Origin: CAVZCK01 sp963798805 | Lineage (GTDB): Bacteria; Pseudomonadota; Alphaproteobacteria; Rhizobiales; Rhodomicrobiaceae | Reading direction: 5' to 3' | Assembly: GCA_963798805.1 (NCBI GenBank) | Contig: CAWCVC010000011.1 | Span: 682,001 to 746,000, forward strand | Length of the DNA: 64,000 bases | Shown here: piece by piece, positions 43,621-53,000 of the stretch | Layout: the number at the start of each line of letters is the position of its first letter | Position numbering within the stretch: the first letter of the stretch is position 1 | Program-made: the position numbers and the translations under genes | Notes under the pieces: model-generated | Seen by the model: only the letters and a program-made list of their open reading frames with translations | Database searches by the model: none | What the model was told of the DNA's origin: nothing

Positions 43621-43950
43621 TCAGGAAAAGGTGAAGGCCGACACGTAGCTTCGCTGAGTGACGCTAAGTCCCGACGGAGGTGCGGGCAGGCTGGCGCGGC
43701 TGACGATCTGAAGCGCCTGGCGATCGAGGCGGTCCTCGCCGCTAGACTGCGCGATGCGCACCGCTGTCAGCGCGCCGGTATCGGAAATCGAGAATGCAAC
43801 CAGCACGCGGCCCGTCAAGCCGCCGCCATCGAGCTGCTTTGGCCCGATTGCTGCCATGACGCGAATCATGAAGCCGTGATTGCTGACCTGGCAAGTATTG
43901 GTGCGACCGTCAGCATTGTCTGCAACTGGCGGGATGGCGCTAATATCCAT
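43621..43950 (-). CDS. TonB C-terminal-like domain protein
   Basis: 109 residues from the ATG at 43950; the frame is open to a GTG at 44118. GRVLVAFSISDTGALTAVRIAQSSGEDRLDRQALQIVSRASLPAPP is the TonB C-terminal fold (periplasmic domain touching outer-membrane transporters). No membrane helix or Pro-rich spacer is visible upstream, so this is a stand-alone or truncated domain; a signal sequence is not apparent. It diverges from the SpoU methyltransferase gene. Confidence 0.6.
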   Translation of the reverse strand: MDISAIPPVADNADGRTNTCQVSNHGFMIRVMAAIGPKQLDGGGLTGRVLVAFSISDTGALTAVRIAQSSGEDRLDRQALQIVSRASLPAPPSGLSVTQRSYVSAFTFS

Positions 43951-44207
43951 TGCGGCACCCAATGAACGAGACTCAGACGGCGCATAGGATGCAACATCGC
44001 CTATTGCGAATGGGTTGAGGAGCGGGCTGGAAATTTTCGAAAATTGTGCGGTTTCGCGCGGCTCGAAATCGCTGGCAAGCGACGCAGGAAACCCTCGCGA
44101 CGGATGCAGGCGGGACACCGGTGCCGACCGAAATCGCTTGTCCGCGCGCTGCTCCGCGAGCTATCGGTTGCCGAAGACCCGGGAAGGAACCCAGCGAGCC
44201 CAAGACG

Positions 44208-44729
44208 ATGAGCCGTCACGACAGCGAGCCGAAAAGAGCGCGCGGTTATTTCGGCATCGGCGCCGAGCGTATCTCCAAGCCTCTCAATCTGGGCAATCTC
44301 GTCCGCTCGGCTCACGCCTTCGGCGCCAGTTTCGTGTTCACAGTCGGCGCTCATCCACGCGCCTTCGACTTCACCTCCGACACGTCGAAATCGCTCACTC
44401 GTCTGCCTTATTATCATTGGGACAGCGTCGGCGATGTCAGCCTGCCCGAGGATTGCCGCCTGGTCGGCGTCGAACTGATGGACGAATCGGAGGACCTGCC
44501 GAGCTTCCGCCATCCGCTGAAGGCCGCCTATGTTCTTGGACCGGAGCAGGGGGCGCTCTCGCCGGAGCTTGTTGCGCGTTGTGACCAGCTCGTGCGGATT
44601 CCAACAGCCTTCTGCATTAATGTTGCGATGGCGGGCGCGATTGTGATGTATGACCGTGTTCGGACGCTGGGGCGATTCGCTCCGCGGCCGCTGAGCGTGG
44701 CATATCCGCGACGATCTGAAAAACAATGA
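44208..44729 (+). CDS. SpoU/TrmH-family RNA 2'-O-methyltransferase
   Basis: 173 residues, SAM-dependent ribose methylation of tRNA or rRNA. The three SPOUT motifs are complete: NLGNLVRSAHAFGASFVF (motif 1), YVLGPEQGALSPEL (motif 2), RIPTAFCINVAMAGAIVMYDR (motif 3, the trefoil knot). No N-terminal substrate-binding domain. The ATG at 44208 is chosen because the upstream in-frame residues are unconserved. The RNA target cannot be inferred. Confidence 0.9.
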   Translation: MSRHDSEPKRARGYFGIGAERISKPLNLGNLVRSAHAFGASFVFTVGAHPRAFDFTSDTSKSLTRLPYYHWDSVGDVSLPEDCRLVGVELMDESEDLPSFRHPLKAAYVLGPEQGALSPELVARCDQLVRIPTAFCINVAMAGAIVMYDRVRTLGRFAPRPLSVAYPRRSEKQ

Positions 44730-44825
44730 AGATTTGGTAATTTTCCCCTGGCTGTCTGGTCAATCAACGGTCAAATCGATATAGATTAGGCCGCTATAAT
44801 TCAACCAATGCGGAGACCTTGAAGA

Positions 44826-45329
44826 ATGCGACTGGCCTCTGCCTGCTTAGCTGCTGGCTTGATATGCGCCGCATTTCCGGCGTTTGCCCAAACCGCGAAG
44901 CTGCTGAAGACGTTCGACGATTGGCAGGTCTTCGTCCACGAAGCCAATAATGAAAAGGTCTGCTTCGCCGCGTCTGCGCCCAAGGAGATGTCTCCCAAGG
45001 GGGTCAACCGGGGGTCGGTGTTTCTGTATTTGACGACCTGGCAAAAGGACGGGGTGAGGAACGAGCTGAGCGTAAAAGTTGGCTATACGCTCAAGTCGGA
45101 CAGCACGCCGACCATTTCCGTCGGATCGGATGACTTTCAGCTCTATCCGAAGGACGACAAGGCCTTCATGCGCGATCCCGCCGACGAGCGTAAGCTGGTC
45201 GATGCGATGCGCAAGGGCTCGAGCCTGACGATCAAGGGCGTATCGACTCGCGGAACCGCCACCGAGGACAAATATTCTCTCATAGGTCTCTCGGCTGCCT
45301 TGGAGCAGGTGGGCCAAGCCTGCCCGTGA
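44826..45329 (+). CDS. Invasion-associated locus B (IalB) family protein
   Basis: 167 residues with a clear signal peptide (MRLASACLAAGLICAAFPAFAQ). The mature part FDDWQVFVHEANNEKVCFAASAPKEMSPKGVNRGSVFLYLTTW is typical for IalB proteins, periplasmic proteins frequent in Hyphomicrobiales. Two cysteines (KVCF, QACP) could pair. Named for its role in Bartonella erythrocyte invasion, but in free-living relatives the function is unknown. Confidence 0.88.
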   Translation: MRLASACLAAGLICAAFPAFAQTAKLLKTFDDWQVFVHEANNEKVCFAASAPKEMSPKGVNRGSVFLYLTTWQKDGVRNELSVKVGYTLKSDSTPTISVGSDDFQLYPKDDKAFMRDPADERKLVDAMRKGSSLTIKGVSTRGTATEDKYSLIGLSAALEQVGQACP

Positions 45330-45366
45330 TCGCATCCGGCCGTGAGGCGTGTTCCAGGTTTGTGTG

Positions 45367-46626
45367 ATGGCTGAAGCGGTTGCCGCGGAAGCGCCATTGG
45401 GCGCGGCGGCCCCGAAAATCGAGCGCAGTTCTGTCGGGGCGGCAGGCGGTCTCTTGCCCGCGCCGTTGATCGGGTTTTCGCGTGCCGAGTTGAAGGATGC
45501 ACTCGCCGCGCTGGGCGTTCCGGAGCCGCAGCAGCGGATGCGCGTCTCCCAGCTTTGGGGTTGGGTCTACGGCCGCGGCGTCACCGATATCGCCGCGATG
45601 ACCAATGTCTCGAAGGACCTTCGCGCCGTCCTCGCCGAGCGCTTCGACCTTTTGCGGCCCGAAATCGTCACTGAGCAGATCTCCATCGACGGCACCCGCA
45701 AATGGCTGCTGCGCCTCGCGCCCTCGGCATCTGGGGAGCGGGCGCCGGAAATCGAGACGGTCTATATTCCGGAGTCCGGCCGCGGGACGCTCTGCATCTC
45801 AAGCCAGGTCGGCTGCACGCTCACCTGCACCTTCTGCCACACCGGCACCCAGCGTCTCGTGCGCAACCTCACGGCGGGTGAGATCGTCGGTCAGGTCATG
45901 CTGGCGCGTGACTGTATCGGCGACTGGCCCGGCGCTCCGGCCCCCGGCGATTCGCGCGGGCTTCCCGATAGCGAACGCAAGATCACCAATGTTGTGATAA
46001 TGGGCATGGGCGAGCCGCTCTACAATTTCGACAATGTCAAGACGGCGATGGAGATCGTCGCCGATGGCGAGGGGCTGTCGATCTCGAAGCGGCGCATCAC
46101 GCTGTCGACATCGGGCGTCGTGCCTGTGATCCGCCGGGCAGGCGAGGAGATGGGCGTGATGCTCGCCATCTCGCTGCACGCGGTGCGCGACGAGTTGCGC
46201 GACGTGCTCGTGCCGATCAATCGCAAATATCCGATTGCCGAGCTGCTCGACGCCTGCCGCTCTTATCCGGGCCTGTCCAACGCCAAGCGCATCACCTTCG
46301 AATATGTAATGCTGAAGGGCGTCAACGACAGCATCGCGGAGGCCAAGGAACTGGTCCGGCTGCTCGCCGGCATTCCGGCGAAGATCAACCTCATTCCCTT
46401 CAACCCCTGGCCGGGCGCGCCGTACGAATGCTCGGATTGGGAGAGAATTGAGCGCTTCGCCGATGTGGTGAACCGCGCCGGCTATGCCAGCCCGATCCGC
46501 ACGCCGCGCGGCCGGGACATCATGGCAGCCTGCGGCCAGCTTCGCTCGGAAAGCGAGAAGCTGAAAGCCAGCCTGCGCCGGGCGCAGACCGCGCTGCCAG
46601 CGGGCGCGGGCGGACCCGTTTCATGA
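45367..46626 (+). CDS. rlmN: 23S rRNA/tRNA adenine-C2 methyltransferase RlmN
   Basis: 419 residues, radical SAM enzyme methylating A2503 of 23S rRNA and A37 of some tRNAs. The cluster-binding CTLTCTFCH (~residue 150) is preceded by CISSQVG, and the methyl-carrying cysteine region RDIMAACGQLRSE lies near the C-terminus. The MGMGEPLYNFDNV and SGVVPVIRRAGEEMG blocks are typical. ATG at 45367. The next gene overlaps the stop by four bases. Confidence 0.96.
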   Translation: MAEAVAAEAPLGAAAPKIERSSVGAAGGLLPAPLIGFSRAELKDALAALGVPEPQQRMRVSQLWGWVYGRGVTDIAAMTNVSKDLRAVLAERFDLLRPEIVTEQISIDGTRKWLLRLAPSASGERAPEIETVYIPESGRGTLCISSQVGCTLTCTFCHTGTQRLVRNLTAGEIVGQVMLARDCIGDWPGAPAPGDSRGLPDSERKITNVVIMGMGEPLYNFDNVKTAMEIVADGEGLSISKRRITLSTSGVVPVIRRAGEEMGVMLAISLHAVRDELRDVLVPINRKYPIAELLDACRSYPGLSNAKRITFEYVMLKGVNDSIAEAKELVRLLAGIPAKINLIPFNPWPGAPYECSDWERIERFADVVNRAGYASPIRTPRGRDIMAACGQLRSESEKLKASLRRAQTALPAGAGGPVS

Positions 46627-47066
46627 TCTGGCCGGCGGTTCGCCGCACCCTTGCTGTGTTTTTCGGCTTCCTCGTCGCTTCTCTTGCCGGTGCCATCACG
46701 CTGTTCATCCTCGGCGCCCGCTGGGCCGCCGGTGAAGCGACGGCCTTTGCGCCGCACAATGCCGATGAGATGTCGCGGGCCTTCGATCAAGGGCTTGGGG
46801 TAATCGCATTCTTCGTGACTGTGGCGCCTTTGCTCACCCTGCTTCCGGCCCTGGCCGCCGCCGTCGTTGGCGAGGTCGTCCGGATCCGCTCATCGCTCTA
46901 CTACGTTCTGGCCGGAGGCGCGGCGGCGGTGCTGATGCCTCTGATCGCCACGACGACCGAGGAGGTGGGCAGCGCAACCTACACGGCGCCCTATTTCGCC
47001 ATACTGGCGACTGCGGGCTTCGCCGCGGGCTTCGTCTACTGGCTGATCGCTGGTCGCAACGCCTGA
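46623..47066 (+). CDS. Hypothetical four-helix membrane protein coupled to rlmN
   Basis: 147 residues starting inside the rlmN stop (ATGA). Helices: LAVFFGFLVASLAGAITLFIL, GVIAFFVTVAPLLTLLPALAAAVVG, YVLAGGAAAVLMPLIA and FAILATAGFAAGFVYWLIAG. No charged catalytic motif. A small membrane protein in this place is common in Hyphomicrobiales genomes, but I know no assigned function. Confidence 0.75.
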   Translation: MIWPAVRRTLAVFFGFLVASLAGAITLFILGARWAAGEATAFAPHNADEMSRAFDQGLGVIAFFVTVAPLLTLLPALAAAVVGEVVRIRSSLYYVLAGGAAAVLMPLIATTTEEVGSATYTAPYFAILATAGFAAGFVYWLIAGRNA

Positions 47067-47143
47067 TCGCCTGCTGCTGCGCGGTCGATCGCCGCAGCGA
47101 TCGGTGAGCGTTGTATGCTGTTTGCGCCGCATTCCTGGCGCCG

Positions 47144-47215
47144 CTCGTGTCCCGAATCCGAAGTTCGCTACGGAGCAAGTCGAGAATGTGGCGAACTTCG
47201 AATTCGGGACACGAG
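47144..47215. repeat. Long imperfect inverted repeat
   Basis: Two 25-base arms (47144-47168 and 47191-47215) pair with a single mismatch around a 22-base loop. The outer part of each arm is CTCGTGTCCCGAAT. Too long for an ordinary terminator and without a U-tract; more like a palindromic mobile repeat between genes. Confidence 0.75.
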
Positions 47216-47285
47216 TTATAGCTGCAACCCCCTGTCGCGCTTGTGGCGGCGCTTGCCCGTTTGGTGCCTCGCTGGAGACATATTA

Positions 47286-47474
47286 ATGGATCACTTTTTT
47301 CGCGGCCTTCTTCCGGTGATGCTCGCCGCGGTCGTCATCGTTCTCGGGCTTGGTCTTTGGAACATGATGCGTGGCGGCAATCCGGGGCGCAGTCAGATTT
47401 TGATGCGCTGGCGCATCATTCTGCAGTTCATCGCCATCGTTGTCGCGATGGCGGCAATTTACTTCTCGCACTGA
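47286..47474 (+). CDS. HIG1-domain twin-transmembrane protein
   Basis: 62 residues: two helices (LLPVMLAAVVIVLGLGLWNMM and RIILQFIAIVVAMAAIYF) joined by the positively charged loop RGGNPGRSQILMRWR. This is the hypoxia-induced gene 1 fold; in bacteria such small proteins often sit before the cobalamin adenosyltransferase gene, as here (with PagL between). In mitochondria relatives bind respiratory complexes. Confidence 0.8.
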   Translation: MDHFFRGLLPVMLAAVVIVLGLGLWNMMRGGNPGRSQILMRWRIILQFIAIVVAMAAIYFSH

Positions 47475-47648
47475 CCAAGTCATTGGCAAACGTGATAAAA
47501 TTTCCGCAGTTGGAGCAAATCTCGGGCAGAGGGCAGCGAAGCCAATTGACATCCCATCTGAATCCGCTGCGAGATGCCGCCGGGGCATGCATATGGTAGA
47601 CGGGGGGCGTTGCGTATGCGTCGTTGCAATTCCGGACTGGGATGGACC

Positions 47649-48230
47649 ATGCGTGCCGCTACAAATGCAGCGCTTCACGGGATGGCGCTCGTTTCAATCT
47701 CCTTCTTTCTCAACAATGTCAGCGCCGCCGCCGGCCCCTATCGGGACGAAGGTACGGTCTCGGTCATCGATGAGGTCCGCTTCGGCGTGATGGCGACCGA
47801 TCTCGAAGGCGGGCAGCGCGACAGTGGGAGCTACACCATCAATGGCGAGGTGCTGCTCCACCCGCTCGATGGCGGACATTACGAAAGTCCGGCGCTCGAT
47901 ATTTTCTTTCACCCGCGCCCCCATATCGGCGTCAACTACAATCCGAACGGCGTCAGCCAGGTCTATGCCGGGCTGACCTGGGATTACGATTTCACCGATA
48001 AGCTGTTTCTCGAAACCACCTTCGGTGCCGCAGCCCATGATGGGCCGACGGGCAACACCAACGATTCTTACGGCTGCACCATCAATTTCCATGAGTTGGC
48101 GGGGATCGGCTTCAAACTCTCCCAGCATTGGAGCCTCATCGCGTCGGTCGACCATATGTCGAATGCCGGCCTGTGCAGTCAGAATCAAGGCCTCACAAAT
48201 GCAGGTGTTCGTTTAGGCTATCGGTGGTAA
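47649..48230 (+). CDS. PagL-like lipid A 3-O-deacylase
   Basis: 193 residues: a signal-like N-terminus (ALHGMALVSISFFLNNVSAAAG) and an eight-strand β-barrel that ends in an aromatic residue (LGYRW), so outer membrane. The catalytic His-Ser pair is found in SVDHMSNAGLC, the PagL HxSN signature, with a Glu or Gln downstream. It removes the 3-O acyl chain of lipid A, affecting immune recognition and membrane stress. The start is uncertain; the frame is open to 47574. Together with the envelope genes at 12-16 kb it suggests lipid A that is dephosphorylated, glycosylated and partly deacylated. Confidence 0.82.
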   Translation: MRAATNAALHGMALVSISFFLNNVSAAAGPYRDEGTVSVIDEVRFGVMATDLEGGQRDSGSYTINGEVLLHPLDGGHYESPALDIFFHPRPHIGVNYNPNGVSQVYAGLTWDYDFTDKLFLETTFGAAAHDGPTGNTNDSYGCTINFHELAGIGFKLSQHWSLIASVDHMSNAGLCSQNQGLTNAGVRLGYRW

Positions 48231-48267
48231 TCTGCGGCTTTCGAGCCGACAGCAGATTACGCATTCG

Positions 48268-48852
48268 ATGGTCGTTCTGACGAAAATCTATACGCGCACC
48301 GGCGACGATGGCACCACCGCGCTCGGGGACGGCAAGCGGGTTGCGAAATATGACCTGCGCGTCGCCGCCTATGGCACGGTGGATGAGACCAACGCCGCGC
48401 TGGGCATCGCGCGCAACGCGCTCGCCGAAGACGAGGCGCTTGATCGCGCCTTGAGGCGGATACAGAATGACTTGTTCGATCTGGGCGCCGACCTTTGCGT
48501 GCCGGACCGCGGAGAGAAGCTACCCTACGAACCTTTACGCATCGCCGACGAGCAGGTCGCCTGGCTCGAACGGGAGATCGACCGCATGAACGCCGAGCTC
48601 AAGCCGCTCACATCGTTCGTGCTGCCTGGTGGAACGCCGGCAGCGGCCGCACTCCACCTCGCCCGTACCATCTGCCGCCGCGCCGAGCGGCATATGGTTG
48701 AGCTGGCAGCGAAAGAGTCCGAGCCGGTCGGAGCGCCGGCGCTCAAATATGTCAACCGCCTTTCCGACTTCCTTTTCGTGGCGAGCCGCTACGCCAACGA
48801 CAAGGGAAGCCGTGATATATTGTGGCGGCCAGGGCAAAATCGGTCAGGTTGA
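48268..48852 (+). CDS. Cob(I)yrinic acid a,c-diamide/cobalamin adenosyltransferase, PduO type
   Basis: 194 residues. Transfers the adenosyl group of ATP to cob(I)alamin to make coenzyme B12. The PduO-type signature is complete: KIYTRTGDDGTTALGDG (ATP loop), LPGGTPAAAALHLARTICRRAER and ALKYVNRLSDFLFVASRYAN. Active as a trimer in the cytosol. Neighbours do not show a B12-using enzyme, so it serves genes elsewhere. Confidence 0.93.
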   Translation: MVVLTKIYTRTGDDGTTALGDGKRVAKYDLRVAAYGTVDETNAALGIARNALAEDEALDRALRRIQNDLFDLGADLCVPDRGEKLPYEPLRIADEQVAWLEREIDRMNAELKPLTSFVLPGGTPAAAALHLARTICRRAERHMVELAAKESEPVGAPALKYVNRLSDFLFVASRYANDKGSRDILWRPGQNRSG

Positions 48853-48865
48853 GGGACGCTGCGAC

Positions 48866-49612
48866 GTGTTTGTGCCATTATGGGACTTGAACCCGCTGAA
48901 GCGGGTGCGGTTTCAATATGTTACGCTGGGCCTCGTCCTGGCCAATTGCGCGGTTTATTTCTTCTTTCAGGCCGGGCTGCTGGTGCCTGTGGGCGATGAC
49001 GTCCTTGTCTCGTTCGCCGTCATCCCGGACAAGCTCATCCATAACGGCATTCTCAGCCATCCGGTCATCAATCCGGCCGCGCCGCCTGTGGCCTTCCCGG
49101 AAGGGCTGACCCTCCTCACCTATATGTTCCTGCATGGAAACTTTCTTCACCTCGCCGGGAACATGATCTTTCTCTGGGTCTTCGGCGACAATGTCGAGGA
49201 CGCCATGGGCCATGTGCGCTTCCTCGCTTTCTATCTGATCTGCGGCATATTTGCCGGCCTGACCCATGCTCTCGTCAGCGCAAGTTCCAGCGCCCCGATG
49301 ATCGGCGCGAGCGGCGCCGTGGCGGGCGTGATTGCCGCCTATCTGATGCTCTACCCGAACATCCGGGTCTGGGTGCTGGCGCTTTACCGCCTGCCTTTGC
49401 GGCTGAGCGCAGGATTCGTGCTCATGGTCTGGATCGTGCTGCAGGTCGTCAGCGCTTTCATCGACACCGAAGCCAACACGGCCTGGTGGGCGCATATCGG
49501 CGGCCTGATCGCCGGCGCGATTCTCATTCTCTTCATGCGCAGCCCTGGCGTGAGGCTGTTCGATCACGGCACCGGTCTGGAGCCGCGGTCAGACGTGGGC
49601 CGCCCTTCCTAA
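48866..49612 (+). CDS. Rhomboid-family intramembrane serine protease
   Basis: 248 residues from the GTG at 48866 (site GAGGG), giving the usual beginning VFVPLWDLNPLKR. Six helices; the catalytic Ser lies in GASGAVAGV and the His in WWAHIGGLIAG, with HGNFLHLAGNMIFLWVFGDNVED as the conserved loop-helix 2 region. It cleaves membrane helices; substrates unknown. The C-terminal tail is short. Confidence 0.9.
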   Translation: MFVPLWDLNPLKRVRFQYVTLGLVLANCAVYFFFQAGLLVPVGDDVLVSFAVIPDKLIHNGILSHPVINPAAPPVAFPEGLTLLTYMFLHGNFLHLAGNMIFLWVFGDNVEDAMGHVRFLAFYLICGIFAGLTHALVSASSSAPMIGASGAVAGVIAAYLMLYPNIRVWVLALYRLPLRLSAGFVLMVWIVLQVVSAFIDTEANTAWWAHIGGLIAGAILILFMRSPGVRLFDHGTGLEPRSDVGRPS

Positions 49613-49688
49613 ATCATACGATTCTCCGAGCCACTGCGGCCTCCGTCGACATTGACTTGCGCGGGCCGGAGCATTAGCCTCAAAGTTC

Positions 49689-49704
49689 TTTCGCAATTGC
49701 GAAA
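49689..49704. promoter_or_regulatory. Perfect 16-base palindrome upstream of etfB
   Basis: TTTCGCAATTGCGAAA, ~100 bases before the etfB start. A second hairpin (GGCTCCG/CGGAGTC) lies between it and the gene. Possible operator for the etfBA-dehydrogenase operon, or the end of rhomboid transcription. Confidence 0.35.
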
Positions 49705-49802
49705 AGCGATCGAGGCGGGCTCCGTAACTTCACCGGAGTCGTAAAAAAAGTTTTATGGGCGGTGGCGTCGTGTGGCGGCATCCCCGCGTGGAGGCGCGGT
49801 GA

Positions 49803-50552
49803 ATGAAAGTCCTGGTCCCCATCAAGCGGGTGGTCGACTACAACGTAAAGATCCGGGTCAAGCCGGACGGCAGCGGCGTGGATACCGCCAATGTCAAAAT
49901 GTCGATGAATCCGTTTGACGAAATTGCGGTCGAGGAAGCGCTTCGGCTGAAGGAAACCGGGGCGGCGACGGAGATCGTGGCCGTATCGATCGGACCGCAA
50001 AGGGCGCAGGAGACACTGCGGACCGCGCTCGCCATGGGAGCCGACCGGGCGATCCTGGTCAAGACCGAGATCGCGGTCGAGCCGCTGACCGTCGCCAAGA
50101 TCCTGCAGAAGATCGCCGAACGCGAGGAGCCGGGCCTCATCATTCTCGGCAAGCAGGCCATCGACGACGATTCCAATCAGACTGGCCAGATGCTTGCGGG
50201 CCTGCTCGGCTGGCCGCAGGGCACCTTCGCCTCGAAGGTCGTTCCCGCCGACGGGCGGCTGCGCGTTACCCGCGAGGTCGACGGCGGCCTGCAGACGCTG
50301 TCCTTGAAGCTGCCGGCCGTGGTGACCACGGACCTTCGCCTGAACGAGCCGCGCTATGCTTCGCTTCCGAACATTATGAAAGCGAAATCCAAGCCGCTCG
50401 CGGAAGTCGACCCCGCCGAATTCGGATTCGATTTAGAACCTCGGATTAAAATCCTGAAGACCCTGGAGCCTGGCGCGCGCAAGGCTGGTGTGAAGCTCGG
50501 CGGCGTCGCCGAGCTGGTCTCAAAGCTGCGCGACGAAGCAGGGGTGCTCTGA
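49803..50552 (+). CDS. etfB: Electron transfer flavoprotein beta subunit
   Basis: 249 residues; MKVLVPIKRVVDYNVKIRVKPDG and MSMNPFDEIAVEEALRLKE are the textbook EtfB N-terminus, and the AMP-binding region follows (ARMIILGKQAIDDDSNQTGQMLA-like, here LIILGKQAIDDDSNQTGQM). It accepts electrons from acyl-CoA dehydrogenases and hands them, via ETF:quinone oxidoreductase, to the respiratory chain. Its TGA overlaps the etfA ATG. Confidence 0.97.
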   Translation: MKVLVPIKRVVDYNVKIRVKPDGSGVDTANVKMSMNPFDEIAVEEALRLKETGAATEIVAVSIGPQRAQETLRTALAMGADRAILVKTEIAVEPLTVAKILQKIAEREEPGLIILGKQAIDDDSNQTGQMLAGLLGWPQGTFASKVVPADGRLRVTREVDGGLQTLSLKLPAVVTTDLRLNEPRYASLPNIMKAKSKPLAEVDPAEFGFDLEPRIKILKTLEPGARKAGVKLGGVAELVSKLRDEAGVL

Positions 50553-51496
50553 TGGCGATTTTGCTGATTGCCGATCATGCGGGCGGCGTTCTTGCACCTG
50601 CGACGGCCAAAGCGTTGAGCGCGGCGCAAGCGATTGGCGGCGATGTCGATATCCTCGTTGCCGGCCAGCATTGCGGCAGCGCGGCGGAAGCGGCGGCGAA
50701 GCTTAGCGGCGTCCGGACGGTGCTGCTCGCGGAGGCGGAGCAGCTTGCGCACCAGCTTGCCGAGGAGGTCGCCGCCCTCGTCACCCCGCTGATGGCCGGT
50801 TACGACGTGGTGATGGCCCCGGCGACCACCGCAACGAAGAACTTCATGCCGCGCATCGCCGCTCAGCTCGAAGTGCCGCAGATCTCCGAGATCGTCACGG
50901 TCGAGGCGCCGAACCGCTTCACACGGCCGATCTATGCTGGCAACGCGCTGCAGACCGTCGAGGCACCCTCGGGCATGAAGCTCGTCATCACCGTACGGGC
51001 TCCGGCTTTCCAGGCGGCCGGCGAAGGCGGCTCGGCGCCGGTTGAGGCGATCCAGGCGCCAGCCCTGGTCGGCATTTCGCAGTTCGAGGGCGAAGAGCTT
51101 TCCGCCTCCGACCGTCCGGAGCTGACAGCGGCGCGCATCATCATCTCCGGCGGACGCGGCATGCAGTCCGGCGAAAACTTCAAGCTGATCGAGAAGGTCG
51201 CCGACAAGCTCGGCGCTGCCATCGGCGCGAGCCGCGCGGCTGTCGATGCCGGCTATGTGCCCAATGACTATCAGGTCGGCCAGACCGGGAAGGTGGTTGC
51301 GCCGGAGCTCTATATTGCGGTGGGAATTTCAGGCGCTATTCAGCATCTTGCAGGTATGAAGGACTCAAAGGTCATTGTCGCCATCAATAAGGACGAGGAG
51401 GCTCCGATCTTTCAGGTCGCCGACTACGGCCTTGTCGCCGACCTCTTTCAAGCCCTGCCTGAACTTGAGGCCGAACTGACCAAGGCGGGTTATTGA
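50552..51496 (+). CDS. etfA: Electron transfer flavoprotein alpha subunit
   Basis: 314 residues. The C-terminal FAD domain signature GQTGKVVAPELYIAVGISGAIQHLAGM...IVAINKDEEAPIFQVADYGLVADL is intact; SGGRGMQSGENFKLIEKVADKLGAAIGASRAAVDAGYVPNDYQ marks the start of the FAD domain. Forms the heterodimer with EtfB. One-base translational overlap with etfB guarantees coupling. Confidence 0.97.
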   Translation: MAILLIADHAGGVLAPATAKALSAAQAIGGDVDILVAGQHCGSAAEAAAKLSGVRTVLLAEAEQLAHQLAEEVAALVTPLMAGYDVVMAPATTATKNFMPRIAAQLEVPQISEIVTVEAPNRFTRPIYAGNALQTVEAPSGMKLVITVRAPAFQAAGEGGSAPVEAIQAPALVGISQFEGEELSASDRPELTAARIIISGGRGMQSGENFKLIEKVADKLGAAIGASRAAVDAGYVPNDYQVGQTGKVVAPELYIAVGISGAIQHLAGMKDSKVIVAINKDEEAPIFQVADYGLVADLFQALPELEAELTKAGY

Positions 51497-51508
51497 GCCG
51501 GAAGCCAA

Positions 51509-52458
<950 letters not shown>

Positions 52459-52459
<1 letters not shown>

Positions 52460-52530
52460 TGGAGCGAATTTGACGTTTGAGACACGCCTGCCGCGAATTC
52501 GCACTCAAATGTCAAATTCAAAAGCTTCAC
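52459..52530. repeat. Intergenic palindromic element
   Basis: Arms GAATTTGACGTTTGAG (52466-52481) and its complement with one mismatch (52504-52519); outer AGTGGAGC/GCTTCACT also pair with a four-A bulge. The loop contains GCGAATTCGC, itself palindromic. Located right behind the dehydrogenase stop; it may serve as terminator. Confidence 0.65.
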
Positions 52531-53000
52531 TAAAACCACTAGCCGGTGCCAAAAAACCGGGATTTGCGGTGCGGTCGGCTTGGCCGCACCTGCCTCCGTA
52601 TTGACATTTTCCGAGAAACCGCCCACCTTCTCTCGGCGAAAGCCAATGCCGCGATGCCGGGTCCGCCCGCCGCGGCATTTGCGTAATCGGAACGCATCTG
52701 ATGCATGACCTTGGAGCCACGGCTCTCTGCATGCCTCGTAGAATGGCCGCGCCGCGCATTGCGGGCGGGATGACAAGCTGTTCCGATCCGGACGACGACA
52801 GCAAACACAGCGTGGCAGTGAAATCCGGCGAAGATTTCACCCGTTCCACCTCTTCCCGGAGGCGGCGGCTTGCGGCCGAATTCGTGTCGAGGGAAACGCT
52901 TCATCGGGGGTTAAGCCGGCTTGAACTAAGCCGAACGACGTAAGGATTGACGGCAAGCCGCTCGCGGGGCCGGTCCCGGCGGTGAGACAGAAGAGGCATC
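52531..53000. other. Long leader region of carA
   Basis: 470 bases with no supported gene. It must contain the carA promoter. I saw no arginine- or pyrimidine-type attenuator hairpin with a U-tract. GGCGGTGAGACAGAAGAGG supplies a weak ribosome site just before the start. Confidence 0.4.

Noticed and set aside
43363..43634. Overlapping frames on both strands upstream of tRNA-Ser
   Set aside because: Arg/Ala/Pro-rich frames with no ribosome site or family resemblance.
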